A DNA stretch of 40,037 nt from Xenococcaceae cyanobacterium MO_188.B32. Its GTDB lineage: Bacteria > Cyanobacteriota > Cyanobacteriia > Cyanobacteriales > Xenococcaceae. The translations under genes were made by a program, and so were the position numbers. Location: the NCBI GenBank assembly GCA_030065635.1, contig JASJDJ010000039.1, forward strand, positions 1 through 40,037, in the 5' to 3' direction. This document shows, piece after piece, positions 17,269-25,552 of the stretch. Below the pieces are notes generated by a model that was given only the letters and a program-made list of their open reading frames with translations, searched no databases and was not told where the DNA came from. Within the stretch, counting starts at the first letter, position 1; the number at the start of each line of letters is the position of its first letter.

Positions 17269-18774
17269 ATGGAACAGACAAAACAATGGAAATACGAGGA
17301 TTTTCATTTCCCAGAGAGAGGGGAAGCACTCGCTTTTTGGCAAGCACAGCAAATACTAGCAAAGGAAGACCCAGATCTTTCTAAATATTTTAGGTATTTA
17401 ATTTATAATGTCGAATTTGCTGAATCACAGTTTATAGATACAAATAAAATACAAATAAACAAGCATCTTAAAATTTATCGAAAGATTAAATCTTTATTTT
17501 TAACTCTAATAAGCTTTCTTGCTAAATTTAATCAAAGACCAAAACTTCACTATGACATTTTAATCAATCCTTCATTTTCAACTATTTCTCGCAAATCAGA
17601 ACAAAAAATACTTTTTGAACTTGTAAATGCCTGCTTGAGTCTCAATCATAAAGTAGGAATTGTAAGCGATCGCAGAACCCAAAATCTTTTTCAAGATTTA
17701 TTTACAGATAATGAACATCTTTCATTTATACAAATAGATTTTATTTTCGGAAAATTTGTCAGAAAAATACTACTATTTTTATCTAGACTTATTTCTAGAT
17801 TAGACTTATATCTAATCTCAGAATTACTAGTAAGAAATAATATTAAATTTAAACAAGATGTTAATTGCAATTTACTTATATTTTCGGAGTTAGTATGGTT
17901 TTGCCTCATAGGAAAAATCAATTTCGATCTTGCCATTTTACGCTGTGAGTGGGATGACCATTCCTTTTCTATCAAGGAGTATGCTAAGCGAATTAATAAG
18001 CCTGTTTTTTGTTTTCAACATGGTGTCATCAGTCATTCATTGGATATCCCTGTTACGGTTAATAGATTTTTTACATTCGGAGAACAATCAGCACAACTAC
18101 TACAGTCCCTAAATCAGCAATTTTATAAATTGATTTATCAGAATTGCAAAAAAGTTGAATTTTGTGCTGTTGGATCGATAATTGACTCCATAGTCAAAAC
18201 TGAAAATAATTTTGCAGAAAAAACCGTTCTTGTTATCGATCAATCTGTAGGAAGGGCTGTTAAGTTTAATGGTCTTAAGAACCAAATTGATGAACTTAAT
18301 TATTTGATTAAAAATTTTTTAGAACTTGAAGATATTAAAAAAATTATTATTCGACCTCATCCTCAAGCAAGTTTTTCTGACTTTTGGAATTACTGTTTAG
18401 CAAACTTTTCTAATAAATTTGAAGTTTCCAACCCTAAACTATCTTTAACAACTGATGTTAAAAGAGGTTCAATAGCGATCGGACTTTTTAGTGGTGCATT
18501 AGTTACTTGTGCAGCTAGTGGTTTACCTAGTTATTTTCTAACCTGCGAGAAAGCATACTATACTCCAGATCTAGAATGCTTTAGAGAAAATTTTACACTA
18601 CCAAAAGATAAACTATATTCAGAAATAAATCACATAATCAAAGATGAAGTAGCTTATCTTTCAAAAAGAGAACAATGTCTTAAAGCCAGTCAAGCATACT
18701 ACAAAAACAATAATAATTGCGTCTTAGATAAATCTTTTTTTACTAAATATATTAGTACTTTCAAATGTTCTTAA
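17269..18774 (+). CDS. GT-B-type transferase, candidate nonulosonate transferase
   Basis: About 501 residues. The fold is inferred from HGVISHS (from His251), IIIRPHPQAS (RPHP 362-365) and GLFSGALVTCAASGLP near 405. These are blocks of capsule-type GT-B enzymes related to Kdo/sialyl/glycerophosphate transferases, where the His-Pro pair contacts the CMP part of the donor. It lies 11 bases behind the NeuA/NeuB pair, so it is the best candidate for using the CMP-sugar made by them. A TTG nine bases upstream (17260) is a less likely start. Hydrophobic stretches at about 75-90 and 165-185 may bind the membrane. It is AT-rich and poorly matched to any family I can name exactly. Confidence 0.6.
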   Translation: MEQTKQWKYEDFHFPERGEALAFWQAQQILAKEDPDLSKYFRYLIYNVEFAESQFIDTNKIQINKHLKIYRKIKSLFLTLISFLAKFNQRPKLHYDILINPSFSTISRKSEQKILFELVNACLSLNHKVGIVSDRRTQNLFQDLFTDNEHLSFIQIDFIFGKFVRKILLFLSRLISRLDLYLISELLVRNNIKFKQDVNCNLLIFSELVWFCLIGKINFDLAILRCEWDDHSFSIKEYAKRINKPVFCFQHGVISHSLDIPVTVNRFFTFGEQSAQLLQSLNQQFYKLIYQNCKKVEFCAVGSIIDSIVKTENNFAEKTVLVIDQSVGRAVKFNGLKNQIDELNYLIKNFLELEDIKKIIIRPHPQASFSDFWNYCLANFSNKFEVSNPKLSLTTDVKRGSIAIGLFSGALVTCAASGLPSYFLTCEKAYYTPDLECFRENFTLPKDKLYSEINHIIKDEVAYLSKREQCLKASQAYYKNNNNCVLDKSFFTKYISTFKCS

Positions 18775-18846
18775 AATTAAAATTATTCAAATTAATTAAA
18801 TGATATCGGAATCATCTTATTCCATAAAAAAGAAATTAGTAAGCTA

Positions 18847-19611
18847 ATGATTAAGCAATATATAGCCAAGGGAAAAAAATATTTTAAATATTTGTCTTTA
18901 CTAAATCATCCTAGCAATCAGGGTTTTTGCTCAATTTGTAATAAAGAAACACTATTCGTAGAGTATGGTTCTGGGTTGAGAGATCAGTATAAATGCATTA
19001 AATGCAATTCTATTCCACGACATAGAGCATTGATCGATACCATTAAATTATTTGTGCCTAATTATAGGCAAATTTTAATTCATGAGTCTTCTCCTGGCTC
19101 AAGATCGTCAGATTATCTGAAAAAAGAATGTCAAAATTATTCTTGCTCACAGTATTTTCCAGATATTACTCCTGGTGAAATTCATCGGGGTTTTCGATGT
19201 GAAAATCTAGAAAATCTTACTTTCTCTGATGGAAGTTTTGACCTATTTATTACTCAAGATGTTTTTGAACATATTCTTCATCCAGATAAGGCTTTTAAAG
19301 AAATTGCCAGAGTCTTAAAACCTGGCGGAATGCACATTTTTACCATGTCCTGGTATCCAGAACTTCAACACTCAAGACAAAGAGCAACCATAGAAAATGG
19401 AGAAATTAAATATCTAGAGAAAGCAGTTTATCATGGTAATCCCATTAGCGATCGAGGTTCTCTAGTGACCTATGATTGGGGAGCGGATTTTGTGGATTAC
19501 GTATATAAACATTCAGGAATGTCAACAACGATTTATTTGCATATAGATCGTAGTTTAGGTCTTGATGCTAGGCATTTACAAGTTTTTATTAGTAGAAAGT
19601 GTTATGAGTAG
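18847..19611 (+). CDS. Zinc-ribbon class I methyltransferase
   Basis: 254 residues. A four-cysteine ribbon (CSIC near 28-31 and CIKC near 51-54) precedes a methyltransferase core. DGSFDLFITQDVFEHILHPDKAFKEI and RVLKPGGMHIFTM (about 130-175) are typical of type-11 enzymes. ILIHESSPGSRSSDYL (about 80-95) takes the place of motif I and is weakly glycine-rich. Its 3' end overlaps the next gene by 8 bases. The target is probably a sugar or lipid-linked intermediate; the sequence alone does not tell. Confidence 0.7.
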   Translation: MIKQYIAKGKKYFKYLSLLNHPSNQGFCSICNKETLFVEYGSGLRDQYKCIKCNSIPRHRALIDTIKLFVPNYRQILIHESSPGSRSSDYLKKECQNYSCSQYFPDITPGEIHRGFRCENLENLTFSDGSFDLFITQDVFEHILHPDKAFKEIARVLKPGGMHIFTMSWYPELQHSRQRATIENGEIKYLEKAVYHGNPISDRGSLVTYDWGADFVDYVYKHSGMSTTIYLHIDRSLGLDARHLQVFISRKCYE

Positions 19612-20728
19612 TAATATTAAAGCGATCGCTTTTTACCTTCCTCAATATCACCCCATCCCAGAAAACGATCGATGGTGGGGTAAAGGCTTTACTGAGTGGA
19701 CAAACGTTACTAAAGCTAAGCCTCTGTTTCTCCATCATTATCAACCCCATTTACCAACAGACTTGGGCTTTTATGATTTGCGTCTACCCGAAGTACGCCA
19801 AGCTCAAACAGACATGGCTAGAGAGTATGGAATTTATGGCTTTTGTTACTATCACTATTGGTTTAATGGAAAACGCTTGCTGGAGCGTCCCTTTAACGAA
19901 GTCTTAGCTACTGGAAAGCCAGATTTTCCCTTCTGTTTATGTTGGGCAAATGAAAACTGGACACGTCGTTGGGATGGTTTTGAAAAAGAAATTTTAATCA
20001 AACAGAATTACAGCAAAGAAGACGATCAACACCATATACAATGGCTAGCTAGAGTTTTTCAAGACCCTCGGTATATTCAGATTGACGGAAAACCCCTATT
20101 TTTGGTTTATCGAGTCAATAATCTGCCTAATCCGCAAAAAACTGCTGAAATTTGGCGGGAAGAGGCTTATAAACTGGGAGTTGGCGATATTTTTCTCTGT
20201 AGAGTTGAGAGTTTTACCGATGAACATGACGATCCTAGTGTCATGGGCTTTGATGCGTCTGTTGAGTTTCAGCCAGACTGGACACAAATGGGCTTGCCAT
20301 TACAAAAAGGTAGACTTTGGGAATTTTCACGAAAGCTAAGATTTGCGGAGAGAGCATATTCTGACCACAGAATCTATGAATATTCAGATGTAGTTAAGAG
20401 AATGCTGGCAAAGCCTAATGTATCGTACGAGCGTTTTGCTTGCGTGACACCCTCTTGGGACAACACTGCCCGTCGTCAAAAGAATGCAACTATTTTGCAT
20501 AACTCTACACCTGAAATTTACAAACGCTGGCTGAGAGAAGCCATTAAAAAGACTGCTACTAGTAAATCTGGCGAAAAGATAGTGTTTATTAACGCTTGGA
20601 ATGAGTGGGCTGAAGGTAATCATTTAGAACCCTGTCAACGATGGGGACACGCTTATCTAGAAGCAACTCGAAAAGTTTTGCTTGAGAGTGAAGTAAAAGA
20701 AAATCGAGAGTTTGCTTCCGTTGGTTAA
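19604..20728 (+). CDS. WbsX / glycoside hydrolase family 99-like protein
   Basis: A 374-residue protein of the WbsX group. AFYLPQYHPIPENDRWWG (from residue 9), GFTEWTNV, YGFCYYHYWFNGKRLLERP, CWANENWTRRWDG and FINAWNEWAEGNHLEP are hallmark blocks of this family. Members occur in O-antigen and capsule clusters with a GH99-like barrel, often in front of glycosyltransferase domains. Their reaction is not settled (hydrolase, transglycosidase or transferase). I place the start at the ATG at 19604, which overlaps the methyltransferase stop. An in-frame TTG at 19562 lies inside that gene and adds no conserved residues. Confidence 0.8.
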   Translation: MSSNIKAIAFYLPQYHPIPENDRWWGKGFTEWTNVTKAKPLFLHHYQPHLPTDLGFYDLRLPEVRQAQTDMAREYGIYGFCYYHYWFNGKRLLERPFNEVLATGKPDFPFCLCWANENWTRRWDGFEKEILIKQNYSKEDDQHHIQWLARVFQDPRYIQIDGKPLFLVYRVNNLPNPQKTAEIWREEAYKLGVGDIFLCRVESFTDEHDDPSVMGFDASVEFQPDWTQMGLPLQKGRLWEFSRKLRFAERAYSDHRIYEYSDVVKRMLAKPNVSYERFACVTPSWDNTARRQKNATILHNSTPEIYKRWLREAIKKTATSKSGEKIVFINAWNEWAEGNHLEPCQRWGHAYLEATRKVLLESEVKENREFASVG

Positions 20729-20729
20729 T

Positions 20730-21794
20730 ATGACAAACGTAAACAGTTTTTCAATGAATAAATCTAAAACTAGTTCAGAGGAAAATATAGCTTTTCCTTC
20801 GATCGAACCTATTCCAGAAGGAATTCATCGACCATTTTGGTCAGTAATGATTACCAGTTATAAACGTATAGAATATTTAGAGCAAGCTCTTAGAAGTGTT
20901 CTCAATCAAGGTATTGACGAGCAGGATATGCAAATAGAAGTAGTAGATGATTGTTCTCCACCAGAAAATGCCCAAAAAATTGCCAAAATTGTCGAAGAAG
21001 TTGGCAAGGGTAGAGTTGCTTTTTATCGTCAACCTCAAAATGTTGGCATTTATGCTAACTGGAATACCTGCATTGCTCGATCGCGCGGTCATTGGGTTCA
21101 TATATTACATGATGATGACTTCGTTATGCCTGGGTTTTATAGATGTTTGCAGGAATCTTTAGAGCAAGAATCAAATGTAGGAGCAGCTTTTTGTCGTTAT
21201 GCCTACATTAATGAAGAAGGAGAGCGACACTTTTTATCCCGACTTGAAAGAAAAACACCAGGTATCCTCTCTAATTGGATAGAACGTATTGCAGTATCTC
21301 AAGCAATTCAATGTCCTTCTATAGTCGTCAAACGTAAAACCTATGAACAATTGGGTGGATTTTATCTGCAATTACGTTGGTCTAATGATTGGGAGATGTG
21401 GAAGCGAATTGCGATTAATTATCCAGTGTGGTACGAGCCTCAAATCTTGGCATCTTATCGTTTACATTCGTCTTCAGAATCTTCTCAATTGACTAGGTCT
21501 GGAGCAAATATTGTCGATATACGTAATGCGATTAATTTTTCTCAATCTTATCTAGCTGAAAAATTGTCCCCAAAATATGCAAAAAAGCTTTCCAAAATGG
21601 CTTTTATTCACTATGCCTATTATGCCTTTAATGATGCCAAGAGATTCATTAATAAGGGTGACTTTGTGGCTGCTTTCAGCCAGCTCAAAGAAGCGTTACT
21701 GTGTTCACCATCAATCAAGATGATTTTAAAGTCATTGATGTTAGTGACCAGAGCATTTTATCAAATGATTAGTTCAAGATTACAAAGAGCATAA
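20730..21794 (+). CDS. GT2-family glycosyltransferase
   Basis: About 354 residues. The nucleotide-sugar fold begins at VMITSYKRIEYLEQALRSVL, with VVDDCSPPE as the first acidic site and HILHDDDFVMPGFY as the DxD metal site. The later GGFYLQLRWSNDWEMWKRI (ND/ED-like acceptor base region) is also typical. The C-terminal part is helical. It starts one base after the stop of the WbsX-like gene. The TTG at 20712 and the ATG at 20754 are other possible starts. It transfers a sugar to a growing glycan in the cytoplasm; donor and acceptor are unknown. Confidence 0.82.
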   Translation: MTNVNSFSMNKSKTSSEENIAFPSIEPIPEGIHRPFWSVMITSYKRIEYLEQALRSVLNQGIDEQDMQIEVVDDCSPPENAQKIAKIVEEVGKGRVAFYRQPQNVGIYANWNTCIARSRGHWVHILHDDDFVMPGFYRCLQESLEQESNVGAAFCRYAYINEEGERHFLSRLERKTPGILSNWIERIAVSQAIQCPSIVVKRKTYEQLGGFYLQLRWSNDWEMWKRIAINYPVWYEPQILASYRLHSSSESSQLTRSGANIVDIRNAINFSQSYLAEKLSPKYAKKLSKMAFIHYAYYAFNDAKRFINKGDFVAAFSQLKEALLCSPSIKMILKSLMLVTRAFYQMISSRLQRA

Positions 21795-21812
21795 ATTACT
21801 AAGGCTGAGATT

Positions 21813-22462
21813 ATGATTGTTAAACAAACAGTAAAAAAGATCTTTCAACATTTAGGTTATGACTTGTGTCGTCTCAGGGAGACTGGAGCAGAATGGCTAA
21901 AAAGATTTTTCCTGATGCCAATTGTTTCTTAATCGAACCTCTAGCAGAAATGGAATCATTTATGGAAAAATTTTGTGAGGAAAATCCTGGGTCTCAATAT
22001 TTTTTAGTCGGTGCCGGAGCAGAAATTAAAGAGTTGACTTTTACGGTTCAAGATCGTCTATCAGGCTCCAATTTTTTATATAAAGAATCAGCACAACTAA
22101 AAGCACAGGACAAACAAAGAAGGGTAAAAGTTATTTCTATTGATTCATTAATTGATAGTAATCAAATAGATATGCCTCAGTTGGCAAAATTAGATGTTCA
22201 GGGTTTTGAACTTGAAGTTCTCAGAGGAGGTAAAAAGCTATTTGGATTTGTTGACATATTTATTCTGGAGGTATCTTTATTTAGATTTATGGAAAAACAA
22301 CCTCTTTTTCATGAAGTCGTGAATTTCATGATTGAGCGTGGATATTTAGTTTATGACATTCCTGGTTTTTTACGTCGACCCTATGATGGAGCCTTAGGAC
22401 AAACAGATATTTGTTTTGTCAAAAAAGACTGCTTCTTACGCATGAGCGATCGCTGGAATTAA
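21813..22462 (+). pseudogene. Broken FkbM-family methyltransferase (internal deletion and frame change)
   Basis: The gene is split over two frames. From the ATG at 21813, one frame encodes MIVKQTVKKIFQHLGYDLCR, the usual FkbM N-terminus, but stops at 21930. A second frame, open only from 21863 (TGA at 21860), carries the rest. It starts with QGDWSRMAKKIFPDANCFLI, then LAKLDVQGFELEVLRGG, and an intact C-terminus to 22462. Missing between them is the segment with the SAM-binding glycine motif (normally V-DVGAN-G). It seems deleted, roughly 40 residues by family memory, with a frameshift at about 21863-21880. A GTG at 21866 could start a 198-residue protein without SAM motif I. A sequencing error cannot explain the missing motif. 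Confidence 0.72.
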
Positions 22463-22483
22463 CCCCTACCAATTAAATTACTG

Positions 22484-23536
22484 ATGAAAACTATCAATGG
22501 AGTCAGTGTCGTAGTTTGTTGTCATAATAGTGCCAAGAGATTGCCTCAAACCTTAGCTCACTTAGCTAATCAACAAGTTCAAGAGGAACTACCTTGGGAA
22601 GTAATTGTGGTTGATAATGCTTCCACTGATGAGACAACACAAACTGCCCTCAATTGCTGGTCAGAAAAACTAATAGCCCCTCTAAGAGTTGTCTATGAAT
22701 CTCAACTAGGACTGAGTTATGCCAGAGAAAAAGGCTTTCAAGAAGCACAATACAATTTTGTTAGTTTTGTTGATGATGATAATTGGGTTTGTCCTCAATG
22801 GATTCAGCGTATTTTTGATTTAATGACACAACATCCCGAAGTTGGGGCGTGCGGTGGTTCAATTGAAGCAGTTTGTGAAATAGAGCCACCTTGGTGGTTT
22901 GAACAACATAAGGCAGCTTATGCCATCGGTTTGCAAGCTCCAGAAGAAGCTGATATTACTGATACTAAAGGTAAGCTTTGGGGAGCTGGACTAACTGTCC
23001 GTAAATCAGCGTGGCAGAAGTTAAAAGACCAAGGTTTTAGCTCATTACTTACAGGTAGAACAGGTAAAAAATTAAGTGCTGGTGAAGATACAGAACTTTG
23101 CTACGCATTGCGACTTGCGGGATGGCGTTTATGGTACGACCCCAAACTACATTTAAAGCATTTTATCACTGCCCACAGACTACAGTGGGGATACTTACGT
23201 CATCTTTGTCGTGGTTTTGGTGCAGCAAGTATTTCTCTTGAGCCTTATTATTTTGCTTTAGATTGTAATCGACATAATTTAAAAAGAAAACTATGTCAAA
23301 ATTGGCAGGTGCGACTTATAGGTGATCTAAAAAATATACTTCCTCACTGGTATAAGGTACTCAAATCTTGGCACTACAACCTGGAAGGTGATAACGAAAT
23401 TTTAGGAATAGAAGGATTGTTGGGCAGAGTTGATGAGGTACTTAGGCAGAGATCCTTGTATAATCTCGGATTTAAAAAAATCAAAGAAATAGCCTGGAAA
23501 AATCATTTATCCATCCCTATAAAAAATCTTAAATAG
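22484..23536 (+). CDS. GT2-family glycosyltransferase
   Basis: 350 residues. VSVVVCCHNSAKRLPQTLAHL and VIVVDNASTDET form the donor-binding half. NFVSFVDDDNWVCPQW is the metal site, and GAGLTVRKSAWQKL followed by SAGEDTELCYALRLAGWRLWY is the acceptor/catalytic half with the ED base. The C-terminal 110 residues are basic and aromatic and may contact the membrane. It follows the broken FkbM gene by 21 bases. Substrate unknown. Confidence 0.85.
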   Translation: MKTINGVSVVVCCHNSAKRLPQTLAHLANQQVQEELPWEVIVVDNASTDETTQTALNCWSEKLIAPLRVVYESQLGLSYAREKGFQEAQYNFVSFVDDDNWVCPQWIQRIFDLMTQHPEVGACGGSIEAVCEIEPPWWFEQHKAAYAIGLQAPEEADITDTKGKLWGAGLTVRKSAWQKLKDQGFSSLLTGRTGKKLSAGEDTELCYALRLAGWRLWYDPKLHLKHFITAHRLQWGYLRHLCRGFGAASISLEPYYFALDCNRHNLKRKLCQNWQVRLIGDLKNILPHWYKVLKSWHYNLEGDNEILGIEGLLGRVDEVLRQRSLYNLGFKKIKEIAWKNHLSIPIKNLK

Positions 23537-23546
23537 TCTTATTCTC

Positions 23547-24653
23547 ATGAGAATACTTATGCGTCCTTGTTATGATGTAGGACTGAAAAATCATATTTTT
23601 GAACCTCAAGACTCTAGAGCTAATCATTGGCAATATCCTTTATATAAGTTGCGTTCTGTCGCCCAAGATCGAGGTATCGAAATTGATACTTGGGATATGT
23701 ATCCTTTATCTGAAGCTGATTTAATCTTAGTGCAGGATTTACCTGCTGACAAAGCCGAAATTATCAATGCTAAAAAGCAAGCCCCACATACTCCTTTTAT
23801 TTTATTACTTTATGAATCACCTCTAAGTAGAACCCATTTTTATAATCCCCAAAATCACAATCTTTTTGATGCAGTTATAACCTTCAATCATAATTTGTGC
23901 GATGAAAATAAATATTTTCATTATCAACTACCTATAGGTATACCAAAATCCTTACCCTGTTTTGTTTCTTTTGATGAACGTAAAGATTTAGTCATGATTA
24001 ATACTAATAAATACGCTGGATTACTAGCTCAACGTAATCTGGGCTGGACAGGATTACCTGTAATTGGAGCGCATTTTGGTGGATGGAAAATCTCTTGGTT
24101 AGAATTACTCAGACAACAAAAATCCGATCTATGTAAACGACGGAGAAAAATAGCGAGATTGGCAGAAAATCGATTTCCTCATCTCCTCAATATTTATGGA
24201 AAAGGATGGCAAGGAGAATCTATTAGTTGGCTGCATAAAATTATTCCTCCTAGACCATTTAATAATGCCTTTGGACGAACATCTCTTTCTAAATTAGAAA
24301 CCTTAAGTAAATATAGATTTTGTCTGGCTTTTGAAAACATTTTTGGAAACTACGGTTATATTAGTGAAAAAATATTTGACTGCTTTTATGCAGGAGTTGT
24401 TCCTATTTATCTAGGGGATAACAATATTAGTAAGTATATTCCTCAAGAAGCTTTTGTCGATGCTCGTCAATTTGCTACAGATTTAGAATTACTTAAATAT
24501 ATTCGAGACTGTCCTAAGTCTGTATGGCAAAAAATGTATGATTCTGGACAAAATTACTTACAATCTGAAGCGATCGAAATATTTCAATCAGATAGGTTTG
24601 TATCGCTAATGCTGGAAATAATAAATAAGCTTTCGAGAAATAAATTGACCTAG
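23547..24653 (+). CDS. GT10-family (fucosyltransferase-like) glycosyltransferase
   Basis: 368 residues. The C-terminal half holds the GT10 signature: FCLAFENIFGNYGYISEKIF followed by YAGVVPIYLGDNNISKYIP (about 257-297). The invariant Glu of FEN and the Glu-Lys of SEK bind the nucleotide sugar. The N-terminal half (acceptor side) is divergent. GT10 enzymes move fucose from GDP-fucose in alpha-1,3/1,4 linkage, but bacterial members with other donors exist. No GDP-fucose synthesis genes are in the window. It begins 10 bases after the previous stop. Confidence 0.82.
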   Translation: MRILMRPCYDVGLKNHIFEPQDSRANHWQYPLYKLRSVAQDRGIEIDTWDMYPLSEADLILVQDLPADKAEIINAKKQAPHTPFILLLYESPLSRTHFYNPQNHNLFDAVITFNHNLCDENKYFHYQLPIGIPKSLPCFVSFDERKDLVMINTNKYAGLLAQRNLGWTGLPVIGAHFGGWKISWLELLRQQKSDLCKRRRKIARLAENRFPHLLNIYGKGWQGESISWLHKIIPPRPFNNAFGRTSLSKLETLSKYRFCLAFENIFGNYGYISEKIFDCFYAGVVPIYLGDNNISKYIPQEAFVDARQFATDLELLKYIRDCPKSVWQKMYDSGQNYLQSEAIEIFQSDRFVSLMLEIINKLSRNKLT

Positions 24654-24700
24654 CTTAAAAATTAAATACGAAACAAATTATTAGTGTACGGGATGAATAA

Positions 24701-25534
24701 ATGGCAAATATAAAATATCTTACCAAAGTAGTAACAACTTATTTGAGTGGGCCAATGGATGAGACTTGTCCTTTTTGCCATCACACTCAAGCCGAAGTGT
24801 TGGGAAATAAGTACTTTTTAGTTCAGCTACGAAAGTGTCAAAACTGTGGTTTAATGTTTAGATTTCCTAAAGAAAAACCAGAGGAAAACTTAAGATTTTA
24901 TCAGTTTGACTATAAAGAAGGATTAACCACCGATCTACCCAGTAATTTAGAGTTAAAAAATTTATTAGAACGGCAGTTTAAAAATACAACCAAAGATTTT
25001 TCTGGGAAGATCGATCTACTTAAGTCTTATGTACCAAAAGGTAAATTGTTAGACTTTGGTTGTTCCTGGGGATATGGTGTTTGGCAATTTCAACAGGCTG
25101 GTTATGACACTATTGGTTTTGAGATTTCTCAGCCAAGAGCGGAGTTTGGCAGTAAATACCTGGGAGTAGATATTATCAATCGGTTAGAAGAAATTAACAA
25201 CCTAGCCAAGGAATCTTTTGATGTAATTTTTACCAGTCATGTTCTAGAACACTTGCCTGATATATCCAATGTATTTGAATTATTTTACAAGCTGTTAAAA
25301 ACTGGCGGTATCTTAGCAATATTTGTACCCAATTGTGATGGTTGTAATACATTATCGGGTTTCAAAAAGAAAAAAAGCTTTGCATTTGGTGAGAAGCATA
25401 CAATTGCATACGACTCTTCTTTTCTATCTCAAACCTTAGAAAATCATAAATTCTCAGTTCATCTACTAAAAGACCATCATTCAGAATTACAGGTCATTGC
25501 CAAAAAAATAATGAACTTAAATGAGGCATTTTAA
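24701..25534 (+). CDS. Zinc-ribbon class I methyltransferase
   Basis: 277 residues. An N-terminal ribbon with CPFCHH and CQNCGLMF (about 21-50) precedes a full methyltransferase core: motif I KLLDFGCSWGYGVWQFQQAG (about 113-132), acidic GFEISQPRAEFG, FDVIFTSHVLEHLPD and LLKTGGILAIFVPN. This ribbon-plus-core layout is frequent in sugar methyltransferases of O-antigen clusters, including C-methyltransferases. The C-terminal part is short. It is better conserved in motif I than the related protein at 18847. Confidence 0.8.
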   Translation: MANIKYLTKVVTTYLSGPMDETCPFCHHTQAEVLGNKYFLVQLRKCQNCGLMFRFPKEKPEENLRFYQFDYKEGLTTDLPSNLELKNLLERQFKNTTKDFSGKIDLLKSYVPKGKLLDFGCSWGYGVWQFQQAGYDTIGFEISQPRAEFGSKYLGVDIINRLEEINNLAKESFDVIFTSHVLEHLPDISNVFELFYKLLKTGGILAIFVPNCDGCNTLSGFKKKKSFAFGEKHTIAYDSSFLSQTLENHKFSVHLLKDHHSELQVIAKKIMNLNEAF

Positions 25535-25552
25535 AAAGCCCATACACACATC

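Noticed and set aside
21866-22462. Intact 198-residue methyltransferase starting at GTG 21866
   Set aside because: It lacks the SAM-binding glycine motif, and a typical FkbM N-terminus lies directly upstream in another frame. A broken gene is the better reading.
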